A stretch of 64,000 nucleotides of DNA from Cristatella mucedo. Taxonomy: Eukaryota; Bryozoa; Phylactolaemata; Cristatellidae. The stretch's first letter is position 1, and each line of letters begins with the position of its first letter. The stretch spans positions 7,136,501 through 7,200,500 of the forward strand of contig WPIO01000006.1 in assembly GCA_009760855.2 (NCBI GenBank), written 5' to 3'. The position numbers and the translations under genes were made by a program. The notes under the pieces are model-generated. The model saw nothing but the letters and a program-made list of their open reading frames with translations, was not told where the DNA came from and searched no databases. Positions 19,699 to 35,225 of this stretch are shown one piece after another.

Positions 19699-22600
19699 CT
19701 AGCTCAATAGACAGGAGAATAATAAATTACGTTACACTTGCGGCCCATTTATGACCCAGTTGCCAGCCATTAGCAAACCAGTTTCTCGCCACTTGCGAAC
19801 CAGTAGTACTTTCGGAGGACCCTGACCTTAGTCGCTTTCTTTGAAGGACAGCCGGCCGTTAGGTGAGTCACAGCACTGTGTGCAAATTGCTAAACGTTTG
19901 TAAATATTCTGGCTATATTCAGTTGCCACATGAGCTGTTACAGACAGACAGTGCTCTATTTTTCTGCTCTACCAGTGCTACCGTTAGCACATCTTGCCGA
20001 AGCTGAATGCTGTATGCTGTACGCTTGGCGAGTTTCCAGCTTTGTGACAGTAAGTAGTGCGTGCCTTGGGCCCTAGTTCAACAAGTGATAGCTATGAGGA
20101 CGTGAAATGAGGAGAAGATAGATTTTCAACTCGTGAGGTGTCAGGAGGCTGGATTTTCGGGCTAGGGCGAGTTCCCTGTGTACGAGACTAGAAAGGGGCG
20201 CTTCAGCTATAGTAGATCCAGTTGAAGGGACCCAGTGAAGCTCCAACGGAAGCGGCTCGATGAGCCGGCCACATGGTTTGACGTCACTCGAACCGTACTG
20301 CTGAGTGTTCATTTGTTGCAGGTGATTTAAGGCTATGGCTGGGAGTAGCAAATAAAGAGAGTTGCACTCATCTCCGTGTGATGTCAAGTATATGAGCTAG
20401 TTTTCGTGTTGGTTCCTTTCGAAAGCTGGCCTTTGTTTCGGCGGCGTTTCTTAGCTGTAGCTCATTACTCGTTGGCCTACCGGCATGTGCAGTCAGGCGA
20501 TTACAGGTGGTGCACAACTCTGCAGCTAGGCTTTCCTGTCGTGAGCTTCGCAGTTTCCACATCATACCACTTCCTGCCGACCTGCGTTGGCTACCAGTCA
20601 TGCAAGGCATCGACTTCAAGGTTTGATCGCTCACTTTTAGGTCACTTCATTCTTTGGCTCCAGCCAATCTCTCAGATCTACTACTCCACCAGGCCAAGCA
20701 TCGTACCACCGGCTTTTCGGAACCCAACAGTTTACCAACACCTCGTACAAACCTCAAATCCTTTGGAGACCGTGCATTTAGTTCGTATGCTCCCACAGCC
20801 TGGAACTCACTGCCGACTTGCGTCATAACATCCCACGACTTGACCACATTTAAAAAAACTTTGTAATACTCCTATTTAGGACAGCATTTAGTGGGTCCCT
20901 GTGATTCGTCCTTGATGTGCTTATGCGTGCTGACACTGTGCATACTGCCACTAACCACATTTGTATGCTGACCCTGTAAACGACACCCCAAACTACGTTA
21001 TTCATGTCGTTTATCAAGCATGACATTACTCACCATTATATCGCGTTTCCCTTTGTAGTAAATGCAAAGTGCCTAGAAAGAGATTGAGTTCTCCGAGGGT
21101 GCTTTATCAAGTGCATTATTATTATTATTATTATTATTATTGTAGCAGCAAACAAAAACCTAACCGGGGCAAAGGGAAGGTTGAGCTGAGCAGATAAGTT
21201 TTTAGCTTAAATTTAACCTATTTGTAGCTCGTACAATGAGTGAGTATGACTTGAGGGTAAGTGACTGAATTTATATGCATACGAGCTGATGGCTTGATCA
21301 CAAAAAATAATAAATAAATAGAACGGCGGGGCGGATAGATGCATAGCCCGACGATTACGAGCTTTTGGGTTTCTGAGGGTAAAGCCTTGCATTATGAGCT
21401 TTAAGCTTGCCCAGCTCAAAGTACCTTAATTTTGAGCCTCAAGGTTTGCCGCGGATTTCGAGCTGCAGATCTTTTGTGAGGTTGCTTGGTTTATGAGCTT
21501 GGAGTTGGTTACTAGCACAATAGACAGGAGAATCATAAATTACGTCACCCTTGCGGTTTATTTCGCGACCGGGTTGCCTGCCATTAGCCAACCAGTTTGC
21601 GCGCGCCACATGCGAACCAGTAGGACGTTCGGAAGACCCTGACCTTAGTCGCCTTCTCTGAGGGACGGCCGGCCGCTAGGTGAGTCACAGCACTGAGCGC
21701 AAATCGCTAGACGTTTGTAAATATTCTGGCTATATTCAGTTGCCACATGAGCTGTAATAGACAGACGGCGCTTTAGATTTTTGCTCAACCGGCGCCACCG
21801 TTGGCACATTTTGCCGAAGCCGAATGCTGTACGCTGTACGCTTGGCGAGTTACCAGCTTTGTGTCGGTAAATGTTTCGTTCCTTGGGCTCTAGTTGAACA
21901 AGTAAAAGCTATGAGGACGCGAAATGAGCAGCAGATAGTTTTTCAACTTGCGAGGAGTTAGGAGGCTGGATTTTCGGGCTAGGGCGAGTTACCTGTGTAC
22001 CAGACTAGAAAGGGGCGCTTCAGCTAGAGTAGATCCGGTTGAAGGGACTAAGTGAAGGTCAAACGGAAGTGGCTCGATGAGGCAGCCACACGGCTAGACG
22101 TCACTCGAACCGAGCTGCTGAGTGTTCACCAGATGCAGGCGATGAAAGGCTATGGTTAGGAGTAGCAAATAAAGAGAGTTGCACTCATCTCCGTGTGATG
22201 TCAAGTATATGAACTAGTTTGCGTGCTGTTTCCTTTCGAAAGCTGGCCTCAGTTTTGGCGGCGTTTCTTAGCTGTAACTCACTGCTTGTGGCCTACCGGC
22301 ATGTGCAATCAGGCGAATACAGGTGGTGCAAAACTCCGAAGCTAGGCTTGTCTGTCGTGAGCGTCGAAGTTGCCTCATCACACGATCTCTCGCCGACCTA
22401 CACTGGCTATCAGTCATGCAACGGATTGACTTCGAGGTTTGATCGCTCACTTTTAGGTCACTTCACTCTTTGGCTCCTGCCTATCTCTCAGATCTATTCC
22501 CCCACCAGGCCAAGCATCGTACCAGCGGGTTTTGGGAATCTAACCGTTTACCCAATACCTGGTGCGAACCTCAAATCCTTTGGAGATCGTGCATTTAGAT

Positions 22601-23582
22601 CCTACGCTTCCACAGCCTGGAACTCACTTCCGACCTGCGTCAGATCGTCCCCTGACTTGACGTATAAACAGAACTTAAAAACACACCTATGTAGGACTGC
22701 ATTTAGTGGGTCTATGTGACATCTGCTCTCCAACTGCCGACTATGGCACATCTTTTTTCAGCGGTCCTGAACTGCTACTTCTATGCTACTCACTACCTCA
22801 ACTGCTCTCCTAACTCTGCTACGCTTCCCACTTTCTCTTCTTTGCGTGAGACGAAGTCTGTTGGCTACCGAATGCGTACCGAAAGCCGCTTAGGCTGTGA
22901 GTGCGCTATACAAAACTCTCCTGCGTAACACCCACGTGGTCTTTATGACTTTGTGGAGTTACTGACGGAGATACATATATACATATGTCCTCCATGTGCT
23001 TATGTGTGATGACACAGTGCATGCTTCCACTAACCAGATTTGCATGCTGACCCTGTGCATTTCACCACTAACCATGTTATTCATGTTGTTTATCAAGCAT
23101 GATTTTACTCAGCATTTAATTGCGTTACCCTTTGCAGCAAGTGTAAAGTGCCTAGACAGAGATTGAGTTCTCTGAGTGCGCTTTATCAAGTGCATTATTG
23201 TTAACATTATTATAGAAGCAAACCGAAATCTCACCGGGGGCAAAGGGGAGGTTGAGCTGAGAAAATAGGTCTTTAGTTTAAATTTAAGTTCTTTGTAGTC
23301 CCAAGAATGTGTGACTGTGGCTTGAGGTAATTGACTGAATGTATATGCATATGAGTTGATGGCTTGATCACAAACAATAATAAATAAATCGAACGGCGAG
23401 GCGGATAGATGCTTATCGCCGCGATTAGGAGCTTTTGGGGTTGCTAAGGGCAAAACCTTGCGTTATGAGCTTTAAGCTTGCCCAGCTCAAAGTACCTCGA
23501 TTTTGAGCCTCAAGGTTGCCGCGGATTTTCAGCTAAAGATCTTTTTTGAGGTGGGCGTGGTTTATGAGCTTGGAGTTGGTTG
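19699..23582 (+). repeat. Array unit 3 (3,884 bp)
   Basis: Differences are mostly homopolymer gains: an extra G near 21256, T in TTTATTTCGCGACC near 21561, T in CAGTTTGCGCGCGCC near 21596 (shared with unit 9), T near 22755, G near 23238 and G near 23440. Confidence 0.9.
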
Positions 23583-26500
23583 CTAGCTCAATAGACAGGA
23601 GAATAATAAATTACGTTACACTTGCGGCCCATTTATGACCCAGTTGCCAGCCATTAGCAAACCAGTTTCTCGCCACTTGCGAACCAGTAGTACTTTCGGA
23701 GGACCCTGACCTTAGTCGCTTTCTTTGAAGGACAGCCGGCCGTTAGGTGAGTCACAGCACTGTGTGCAAATTGCTAAACGTTTGTAAATATTCTGGCTAT
23801 ATTCAGTTGCCACATGAGCTGTTTACAGACAGACAGTGCTCTATTTTTCTGCTCTACCAGTGCTACCGTTAGCACATCTTGCCGAAGCTGAATGCTGTAT
23901 GCTGTACGCTTGGCGAGTTTTTCCAGCTTTGTGACAGTAAGTAGTGCGTGCCTTGGGCCCTAGTTCAACAAGTGATAGCTATGAGGACGTGAAATGAGGA
24001 GAAGATAGATTTTCAACTCGTGAGGTGTCAGGAGGCTGGATTTTCGGGCTAGGGCGAGTTCCCTGTGTACGAGACTAGAAAGGGGCGCTTCAGCTATAGT
24101 AGATCCAGTTGAAGGGACCCAGTGAAGCTCCAACGGAAGCGGCTCGATGAGCCGGCCACATGGTTTGACGTCACTCGAACCGTACTGCTGAGTGTTCATT
24201 TGTTGCAGGTGATTTAAGGCTATGGCTGGGAGTAGCAAATAAAGAGAGTTGCACTCATCTGCGTGTGATGTCAAGTATATGAGCTAGTTTTCGTGTTGGT
24301 TTCCTTTCGAAAGCTGGCCTTTGTTTCGGCGGCGTTTCTTAGCTGTAGCTCATTACTCGTTGGCCTACCGGCATGTGCAGTCAGGCGATTACAGGTGGTG
24401 CACAACTCTGCAGCTAGGCTTTCCTGTCGTGAGCTTCGCAGTTTCCACATCATACCACTTCCTGCCGACCTGCGTTGGCTACCAGTCATGCAAGGCATCG
24501 ACTTCAAGGTTTGATCGCTCACTTTTAGGTCACTTCATTCTTTGGCTCCAGCCAATCTCTCAGATCTACTACTCCACCAGGCCAAGCATCGTACCACCGG
24601 CTTTTCGGAACCCAACAGTTTACCAACACCTCGTACAAACCTCAAATCCTTTGGAGACCGTGCATTTAGTTCGTATGCTCCCACAGCCTGGAACTCACTG
24701 CCGACTTGCGTCATAACATCCCACGACTTGACCACATTTAAAAAAACTTTGTAATACTCCTATTTAGGACAGCATTTAGTGGGTCCCTGTGATTCGTCCT
24801 TGATGTGCTTATGCGTGCTGACACTGTGCATACTGCCACTAACCACATTTGTATGCTGACCCTGTAAACGACACCCCAAACTACGTTATTCATGTCGTTT
24901 TATCAAGCATGACATTACTCACCATTATATCGCGTTTTCCCTTTGTAGTAAATGCAAAGTGCCTAGAAAGAGATTGAGTTCTCCGAGGGTGCTTTATCAA
25001 GTGCATTATTATTATTATTATTATTATTATTGTAGCAGCAAACAAAAACCTAACCGGGGCAAGGGAAGGTTGAGCTGAGCAGATAAGTTTTTAGCTTAAA
25101 TTTAACCTATTTGTAGCTCGTACAATGAGTGAGTATGACTTGAGGTAAGTGACTGAATTTATATGCATACGAGCTGATGGCTTGATCACAAAAAATAATA
25201 AATAATAGAACGGCGGGGCGGATAGATGCATAGCCCGACGATTACGAGCTTTTGGGTTTCTGAGGGTAAAGCCTTGCATTATGAGCTTTAAGCTTGCCCA
25301 GCTCAAAGTACCTTAATTTTGAGCCTCAAGGTTTGCCGCGGATTTCGAGCTGCAGATCTTTTGTGAGGTTGCTTGGTTTATGAGCTTGGAGTTGGTTACT
25401 AGCACAATAGACAGGAGAATCATAAATTACGTCACCCTTGCGGTTTATTCGCGACCGGGTTGCCTGCCATTAGCCAACCAGTTGCGCGCGCCACATGCGA
25501 ACCAGTAGGACGTTCGGAAGACCCTGACCTTAGTCGCCTTCTCTGAGGGACGGCCGGCCGCTAGGTGAGTCACAGCACTGAGCGCAAATCGCTAGACGTT
25601 TGTAAAATATTCTGGCTATATTCAGTTGCCACATGAGCTGTAATAGACAGACGGCGCTTTAGATTTTTGCTCAACCGGCGCCACCGTTGGCACATTTTGC
25701 CGAAGCCGAATGCTGTACGCTGTACGCTTGGCGAGTTACCAGCTTTGTGTCGGTAAATGTTTCGTTCCTTGGGCTCTAGTTGAACAAGTAAAAGCTATGA
25801 GGACGCGAAATGAGCAGCAGATAGTTTTTTTCAACTTGCGAGGAGTTAGGAGGCTGGATTTTCGGGCTAGGGCGAGTTACCTGTGTACCAGACTAGAAAG
25901 GGGCGCTTCAGCTAGAGTAGATCCGGTTGAAGGGACTAAGTGAAGGTCAAACGGAAGTGGCTCGATGAGGCAGCCACACGGCTAGACGTCACTCGAACCG
26001 AGCTGCTGAGTGTTCACCAGATGCAGGCGATGAAAGGCTATGGTTAGGAGTAGCAAATAAAGAGAGTTGCACTCATCTCCGTGTGATGTCAAGTATATGA
26101 ACTAGTTTGCGTGCTGTTTCCTTTCGAAAGCTGGCCTCAGTTTTGGCGGCGTTTCTTAGCTGTAACTCACTGCTTGTGGCCTACCGGCATGTGCAATCAG
26201 GCGAATACAGGTGGTGCAAAACTCCGAAGCTAGGCTTGTCTGTCGTGAGCGTCGAAGTTGCCTCATCACACGATCTCTCGCCGACCTACACTGGCTATCA
26301 GTCATGCAACGGATTGACTTCGAGGTTTGATCGCTCACTTTTAGGTCACTTCACTCTTTGGCTCCTGCCTATCTCTCAGATCTATTCCCCCACCAGGCCA
26401 AGCATCGTACCAGCGGGTTTTGGGAATCTAACCGTTTACCCAATACCTGGTGCGAACCTCAAATCCTTTGGAGATCGTGCATTTAGATCCTACGCTTCCA

Positions 26501-27467
26501 CAGCCTGGAACTCACTTCCGACCTGCGTCAGATCGTCCCCTGACTTGACGTATAAACAGAACTTAAAAACACACCTATGTAGGACTGCATTTAGTGGGTC
26601 TATGTGACATCTGCTCTCCAACTGCCGACTATGGCACATCTTTTTCAGCGGTCCTGAACTGCTACTTCTATGCTACTCACTACCTCAACTGCTCTCCTAA
26701 CTCTGCTACGCTTCCCACTTTCTCTTCTTTGCGTGAGACGAAGTCTGTTGGCTACCGAATGCGTACCGAAAGCCGCTTAGGCTGTGAGTGCGCTATACAA
26801 AACTCTCCTGCGTAACACCCACGTGGTCTTTATGACTTTGTGGAGTTACTGACGGAGATACATATATACATATGTCCTCCATGTGCTTATGTGTGATGAC
26901 ACAGTGCATGCTTCCACTAACCAGATTTGCATGCTGACCCTGTGCATTTCACCACTAACCATGTTATTCATGTTGTTTATCAAGCATGATTTTACTCAGC
27001 ATTTAATTGCGTTACCCTTTGCAGCAAGTGTAAAGTGCCTAGACAGAGATTGAGTTCTCTGAGTGCGCTTTATCAAGTGCATTATTGTTAACATTATTAT
27101 AGAAGCAAACCGAAATCTCACCGGGGCAAAGGGGAGGTTGAGCTGAGAAAATAGGTCTTTAGTTTAAATTTAAGTTCTTTGTAGTCCCAAGAATGTGTGA
27201 CTGTGGCTTGAGGTAATTGACTGAATGTATATGCATATGAGTTGATGGCTTGATCACAAACAATAATAAATAAATCGAACGGCGAGGCGGATAGATGCTT
27301 ATCGCCGCGATTAGGAGCTTTTGGGTTGCTAAGGGCAAAACCTTGCGTTATGAGCTTTAAGCTTGCCCAGCTCAAAGTACCTCGATTTTGAGCCTCAAGG
27401 TTGCCGCGGATTTTCAGCTAAAGATCTTTTTTGAGGTGGGCGTGGTTTATGAGCTTGGAGTTGGTTG
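23583..27467 (+). repeat. Array unit 4 (3,885 bp)
   Basis: This unit has a private substitution at 24261 (CTGCGTG where others have CTCCGTG) and several homopolymer changes (near 23823, 23920, 24301, 24900, 24937, 25062, 25204, 25606). It shares the two extra T near 25826 with unit 2. Confidence 0.9.
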
Positions 27468-30400
27468 CTAGCTCAATAGACAGGAGAATAATAAATTACG
27501 TTACACTTGCGGCCCATTTATGACCCAGTTGCCAGCCATTAGCAAACCAGTTTCTCGCCACTTGCGAACCAGTAGTACTTTCGGAGGACCCTGACCTTAG
27601 TCGCTTTCTTTGAAGGACAGCCGGCCGTTAGGTGAGTCACAGCACTGTGTGCAAATTGCTAAACGTTTGTAAATATTCTGGCTATATTCAGTTGCCACAT
27701 GAGCTGTTACAGACAGACAGTGCTCTATTTTTCTGCTCTACCAGTGCTACCGTTAGCACATCTTGCCGAAGCTGAATGCTGTATGCTGTACGCTTGGCGA
27801 GTTTCCAGCTTTGTGACAGTAAGTAGTGCGTGCCTTGGGCCCTAGTTCAACAAGTGATAGCTATGAGGACGTGAAATGAGGAGAAGATAGATTTTCAACT
27901 CGTGAGGTGTCAGGAGGCTGGATTTTCGGGCTAGGGCGAGTTCCCTGTGTACGAGACTAGAAAGGGGCGCTTCAGCTATAGTAGATCCAGTTGAAGGGAC
28001 CCAGTGAAGCTCCAACGGAAGCGGCTCGATGAGCCGGCCACATGGTTTGACGTCACTCGAACCGTACTGCTGAGTGTTCATTTGTTGCAGGTGATTTAAG
28101 GCTATGGCTGGGAGTAGCAAATAAAGAGAGTTGCACTCATCTCCGTGTGATGTCAAGTATATGAGCTAGTTTTCGTGTTGGTTCCTTTCGAAAGCTGGCC
28201 TTTGTTTCGGCGGCGTTTCTTAGCTGTAGCTCATTACTCGTTGGCCTACCGGCATGTGCAGTCAGGCGATTACAGGTGGTGCACAACTCTGCAGCTAGGC
28301 TTTCCTGTCGTGAGCTTCGCAGTTTCCACATCATACCACTTCCTGCCGACCTGCGTTGGCTACCAGTCATGCAAGGCATCGACTTCAAGGTTTGATCGCT
28401 CACTTTTAGGTCACTTCATTCTTTGGCTCCAGCCAATCTCTCAGATCTACTACTCCACCAGGCCAAGCATCGTACCACCGGCTTTTCGGAACCCAACAGT
28501 TTTACCAACACCTCGTACAAACCTCAAATCCTTTGGAGACCGTGCATTTAGTTCGTATGCTCCCACAGCCTGGAACTCACTGCCGACTTGCGTCATAACA
28601 TCCCACGACTTGACCACATTTAAAAAAACTTTGTAATACTCCTATTTAGGACAGCATTTAGTGGGTCCCTGTGATTCGTCCTTGATGTGCTTATGCGTGC
28701 TGACACTGTGCATACTGCCACTAACCACATTTGTATGCTGACCCTGTAAACGACACCCCAAACTACGTTATTCATGTCGTTTATCAAGCATGACATTACT
28801 CACCATTATATCGCGTTTCCCTTTGTAGTAAATGCAAAGTGCCTAGAAAGAGATTGAGTTCTCCGAGGGTGCTTTATCAAGTGCATTATTATTATTATTA
28901 TTATTATTATTGTAGCAGCAAACAAAAACCTAACCGGGGCAAAGGGAAGGTTGAGCTGAGCAGATAAGTTTTTAGCTTAAATTTAACCTATTTGTAGCTC
29001 GTACAATGAGTGAGTATGACTTGAGGTAAGTGACTGAATTTATATGCATACGAGCTGATGGCTTGATCACAAAAAATAATAAATAAATAGAACGGCGGGG
29101 CGGATAGATGCATAGCCCGACGATTACGAGCTTTTGGGTTTCTGAGGGTAAAGCCTTGCATTATGAGCTTTAAGCTTGCCCAGCTCAAAGTACCTTAATT
29201 TTGAGCCTCAAGGTTTGCCGCGGATTTCGAGCTGCAGATCTTTTGTGAGGTTGCTTGGTTTATGAGCTTGGAGTTGGTTACTAGCACAATAGACAGGAGA
29301 ATCATAAATTACGTCACCCTTGCGGTTTATTCGCGACCGGGTTGCCTGCCATTAGCCAACCAGTTGCGCGCGCCACATGCGAACCAGTAGGACGTTCGGA
29401 AGACCCTGACCTTAGTCGCCTTCTCTGAGGGACGGCCGGCCGCTAGGTGAGTCACAGCACTGAGCGCAAATCGCTAGACGTTTGTAAATATTCTGGCTAT
29501 ATTCAGTTGCCACATGAGCTGTAATAGACAGACGGCGCTTTAGATTTTTGCTCAACCGGCGCCACCGTTGGCACATTTTGCCGAAGCCGAATGCTGTACG
29601 CTGTACGCTTGGCGAGTTACCAGCTTTGTGTCGGTAAATGTTTCGTTCCTTGGGCTCTAGTTGAACAAGTAAAAGCTATGAGGACGCGAAATGAGCAGCA
29701 GATAGTTTTTCAACTTGCGAGGAGTTAGGAGGCTGGATTTTCGGGCTAGGGCGAGTTACCTGTGTACCAGACTAGAAAGGGGCGCTTCAGCTAGAGTAGA
29801 TCCGGTTGAAGGGACTAAGTGAAGGTCAAACGGAAGTGGCTCGATGAGGCAGCCACACGGCTAGACGTCACTCGAACCGAGCTGCTGAGTGTTCACCAGA
29901 TGCAGGCGATGAAAGGCTATGGTTAGGAGTAGCAAATAAAGAGAGTTGCACTCATCTCCGTGTGATGTCAAGTATATGAACTAGTTTGCGTGCTGTTTCC
30001 TTTCGAAAGCTGGCCTCAGTTTTGGCGGCGTTTCTTAGCTGTAACTCACTGCTTGTGGCCTACCGGCATGTGCAATCAGGCGAATACAGGTGGTGCAAAA
30101 CTCCGAAGCTAGGCTTGTCTGTCGTGAGCGTCGAAGTTGCCTCATCACACGATCTCTCGCCGACCTACACTGGCTATCAGTCATGCAACGGATTGACTTC
30201 GAGGTTTGATCGCTCACTTTTAGGTCACTTCACTCTTTGGCTCCTGCCTATCTCTCAGATCTATTCCCCCACCAGGCCAAGCATCGTACCAGCGGGTTTT
30301 GGGAATCTAACCGTTTACCCAATACCTGGTGCGAACCTCAAATCCTTTGGAGATCGTGCATTTAGATCCTACGCTTCCACAGCCTGGAACTCACTTCCGA

Positions 30401-31347
30401 CCTGCGTCAGATCGTCCCCTGACTTGACGTATAAACAGAACTTAAAAAACACACCTATGTAGGACTGCATTTAGTGGGTCTATGTGACATCTGCTCTCCA
30501 ACTGCCGACTATGGCACATCTTTTTCAGCGGTCCTGAACTGCTACTTCTATGCTACTCACTACCTCAACTGCTCTCCTAACTCTGCTACGCTTCCCACTT
30601 TCTCTTCTTTGCGTGAGACGAAGTCTGTTGGCTACCGAATGCGTACCGAAAGCCGCTTAGGCTGTGAGTGCGCTATACAAAACTCTCCTGCGTAACACCC
30701 ACGTGGTCTTTATGACTTTGTGGAGTTACTGACGGAGATACATATATACATATGTCCTCCATGTGCTTATGTGTGATGACACAGTGCATGCTTCCACTAA
30801 CCAGATTTGCATGCTGACCCTGTGCATTTCACCACTAACCATGTTATTCATGTTGTTTATCAAGCATGATTTTACTCAGCATTTAATTGCGTTACCCTTT
30901 GCAGCAAGTGTAAAGTGCCTAGACAGAGATTGAGTTCTCTGAGTGCGCTTTATCAAGTGCATTATTGTTAACATTATTATAGAAGCAAACCGAAATCTCA
31001 CCGGGGCAAAGGGGAGGTTGAGCTGAGAAAATAGGTCTTTAGTTTAAATTTAAGTTCTTTGTAGTCCCAAGAATGTGTGACTGTGGCTTGAGGTAATTGA
31101 CTGAATGTATATGCATATGAGTTGATGGCTTGATCACAAACAATAATAAATAAATCGAACGGCGAGGCGGATAGATGCTTATCGCCGCGATTAGGAGCTT
31201 TTGGGTTGCTAAGGGCAAAACCTTGCGTTATGAGCTTTAAGCTTGCCCAGCTCAAAGTACCTCGATTTTGAGCCTCAAGGTTGCCGCGGATTTTCAGCTA
31301 AAGATCTTTTTTGAGGTGGGCGTGGTTTATGAGCTTGGAGTTGGTTG
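27468..31347 (+). repeat. Array unit 5 (3,880 bp)
   Basis: This unit has one extra T near 28502 (CAGTTTTACCAAC) in LINE A and one extra A near 30446 in LINE B. Otherwise it is the canonical sequence. Confidence 0.9.
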
Positions 31348-34300
31348 CTAGCTCAATAGACAGGAGAATAATAAATTACGTTACACTTGCGGCCCATTTA
31401 TGACCCAGTTGCCAGCCATTAGCAAACCAGTTTCTCGCCACTTGCGAACCAGTAGTACTTTCGGAGGACCCTGACCTTAGTCGCTTTCTTTGAAGGACAG
31501 CCGGCCGTTAGGTGAGTCACAGCACTGTGTGCAAATTGCTAAACGTTTGTAAATATTCTGGCTATATTCAGTTGCCACATGAGCTGTTACAGACAGACAG
31601 TGCTCTATTTTTCTGCTCTACCAGTGCTACCGTTAGCACATCTTGCCGAAGCTGAATGCTGTATGCTGTACGCTTGGCGAGTTTCCAGCTTTGTGACAGT
31701 AAGTAGTGCGTGCCTTGGGCCCTAGTTCAACAAGTGATAGCTATGAGGACGTGAAATGAGGAGAAGATAGATTTTCAACTCGTGAGGTGTCAGGAGGCTG
31801 GATTTTCGGGCTAGGGCGAGTTCCCTGTGTACGAGACTAGAAAGGGGCGCTTCAGCTATAGTAGATCCAGTTGAAGGGACCCAGTGAAGCTCCAACGGAA
31901 GCGGCTCGATGAGCCGGCCACATGGTTTGACGTCACTCGAACCGTACTGCTGAGTGTTCATTTGTTGCAGGTGATTTAAGGCTATGGCTGGGAGTAGCAA
32001 ATAAAGAGAGTTGCACTCATCTCCGTGTGATGTCAAGTATATGAGCTAGTTTTCGTGTTGGTTCCTTTCGAAAGCTGGCCTTTGTTTCGGCGGCGTTTCT
32101 TAGCTGTAGCTCATTACTCGTTGGCCTACCGGCATGTGCAGTCAGGCGATTACAGGTGGTGCACAACTCTGCAGCTAGGCTTTCCTGTCGTGAGCTTCGC
32201 AGTTTCCACATCATACCACTTCCTGCCGACCTGCGTTGGCTACCAGTCATGCAAGGCATCGACTTCAAGGTTTGATCGCTCACTTTTAGGTCACTTCATT
32301 CTTTGGCTCCAGCCAATCTCTCAGATCTACTACTCCACCAGGCCAAGCATCGTACCACCGGCTTTTCGGAACCCAACAGTTTACCAACACCTCGTACAAA
32401 CCTCAAATCCTTTGGAGACCGTGCATTTAGTTCGTATGCTCCCACAGCCTGGAACTCACTGCCGACTTGCGTCATAACATCCCACGACTTGACCACATTT
32501 AAAAAAACTTTGTAATACTCCTATTTAGGACAGCATTTAGTGGGTCCCTGTGATTCGTCCTTGATGTGCTTATGCGTGCTGACACTGTGCATACTGCCAC
32601 TAACCACATTTGTATGCTGACCCTGTAAACGACACCCCAAACTACGTTATTCATGTCGTTTATCAAGCATGACATTACTCACCATTATATCGCGTTTCCC
32701 TTTGTAGTAAATGCAAAGTGCCTAGAAAGAGATTGAGTTCTCCGAGGGTGCTTTATCAAGTGCATTATTATTATTATTATTATTATTATTGTAGCAGCAA
32801 ACAAAAACCTAACCGGGGCAAAGGGAAGGTTGAGCTGAGCAGATAAGTTTTTAGCTTAAATTTAACCTATTTGTAGCTCGTACAATGAGTGAGTATGACT
32901 TGAGGTAAGTGACTGAATTTATATGCATACGAGCTGATGGCTTGATCACAAAAAATAATAAATAAATAGAACGGCGGGGCGGATAGATGCATAGCCCGAC
33001 GATTACGAGCTTTTGGGTTTCTGAGGGTAAAGCCTTGCATTATGAGCTTTAAGCTTGCCCAGCTCAAAGTACCTTAATTTTGAGCCTCAAGGTTTGCCGC
33101 GGATTTCGAGCTGCAGATCTTTTGTGAGGTTGCTTGGTTTATGAGCTTGGAGTTGGTTACTAGCACAATAGACAGGAGAATCATAAATTACGTCACCCTT
33201 GCGGTTTATTCGCGACCGGGTTGCCTGCCATTAGCCAACCAGTTGCGCGCGCCACATGCGAACCAGTAGGACGTTCGGAAGACCCTGACCTTAGTCGCCT
33301 TCTCTGAGGGACGGCCGGCCGCTAGGTGAGTCACAGCACTGAGCGCAAATCGCTAGACGTTTGTAAATATTCTGGCTATATTCAGTTGCCACATGAGCTG
33401 TAATAGACAGACGGCGCTTTAGATTTTTGCTCAACCGGCGCCACCGTTGGCACATTTTGCCGAAGCCGAATGCTGTACGCTGTACGCTTGGCGAGTTACC
33501 AGCTTTGTGTCGGTAAATGTTTCGTTCCTTGGGCTCTAGTTGAACAAGTAAAAGCTATGAGGACGCGAAATGAGCAGCAGATAGTTTTTCAACTTGCGAG
33601 GAGTTAGGAGGCTGGATTTTCGGGCTAGGGCGAGTTACCTGTGTACCAGACTAGAAAGGGGCGCTTCAGCTAGAGTAGATCCGGTTGAAGGGACTAAGTG
33701 AAGGTCAAACGGAAGTGGCTCGATGAGGCAGCCACACGGCTAGACGTCACTCGAACCGAGCTGCTGAGTGTTCACCAGATGCAGGCGATGAAAGGCTATG
33801 GTTAGGAGTAGCAAATAAAGAGAGTTGCACTCATCTCCGTGTGATGTCAAGTATATGAACTAGTTTGCGTGCTGTTTCCTTTCGAAAGCTGGCCTCAGTT
33901 TTGGCGGCGTTTCTTAGCTGTAACTCACTGCTTGTGGCCTACCGGCATGTGCAATCAGGCGAATACAGGTGGTGCAAAACTCCGAAGCTAGGCTTGTCTG
34001 TCGTGAGCGTCGAAGTTGCCTCATCACACGATCTCTCGCCGACCTACACTGGCTATCAGTCATGCAACGGATTGACTTCGAGGTTTGATCGCTCACTTTT
34101 AGGTCACTTCACTCTTTGGCTCCTGCCTATCTCTCAGATCTATTCCCCCACCAGGCCAAGCATCGTACCAGCGGGTTTTGGGAATCTAACCGTTTACCCA
34201 ATACCTGGTGCGAACCTCAAATCCTTTGGAGATCGTGCATTTAGATCCTACGCTTCCACAGCCTGGAACTCACTTCCGACCTGCGTCAGATCGTCCCCTG

Positions 34301-35225
34301 ACTTGACGTATAAACAGAACTTAAAAACACACCTATGTAGGACTGCATTTAGTGGGTCTATGTGACATCTGCTCTCCAACTGCCGACTATGGCACATCTT
34401 TTTCAGCGGTCCTGAACTGCTACTTCTATGCTACTCACTACCTCAACTGCTCTCCTAACTCTGCTACGCTTCCCACTTTCTCTTCTTTGCGTGAGACGAA
34501 GTCTGTTGGCTACCGAATGCGTACCGAAAGCCGCTTAGGCTGTGAGTGCGCTATACAAAACTCTCCTGCGTAACACCCACGTGGTCTTTATGACTTTGTG
34601 GAGTTACTGACGGAGATACATATATACATATGTCCTCCATGTGCTTATGTGTGATGACACAGTGCATGCTTCCACTAACCAGATTTGCATGCTGACCCTG
34701 TGCATTTCACCACTAACCATGTTATTCATGTTGTTTATCAAGCATGATTTTACTCAGCATTTAATTGCGTTACCCTTTGCAGCAAGTGTAAAGTGCCTAG
34801 ACAGAGATTGAGTTCTCTGAGTGCGCTTTATCAAGTGCATTATTGTTAACATTATTATAGAAGCAAACCGAAATCTCACCGGGGCAAAGGGGAGGTTGAG
34901 CTGAGAAAATAGGTCTTTAGTTTAAATTTAAGTTCTTTGTAGTCCCAAGAATGTGTGACTGTGGCTTGAGGTAATTGACTGAATGTATATGCATATGAGT
35001 TGATGGCTTGATCACAAACAATAATAAATAAATCGAACGGCGAGGCGGATAGATGCTTATCGCCGCGATTAGGAGCTTTTGGGTTGCTAAGGGCAAAACC
35101 TTGCGTTATGAGCTTTAAGCTTGCCCAGCTCAAAGTACCTCGATTTTGAGCCTCAAGGTTGCCGCGGATTTTCAGCTAAAGATCTTTTTTGAGGTGGGCG
35201 TGGTTTATGAGCTTGGAGTTGGTTG
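31348..35225 (+). repeat. Array unit 6 (3,878 bp)
   Basis: A canonical unit with no private difference that I noticed. Confidence 0.9.
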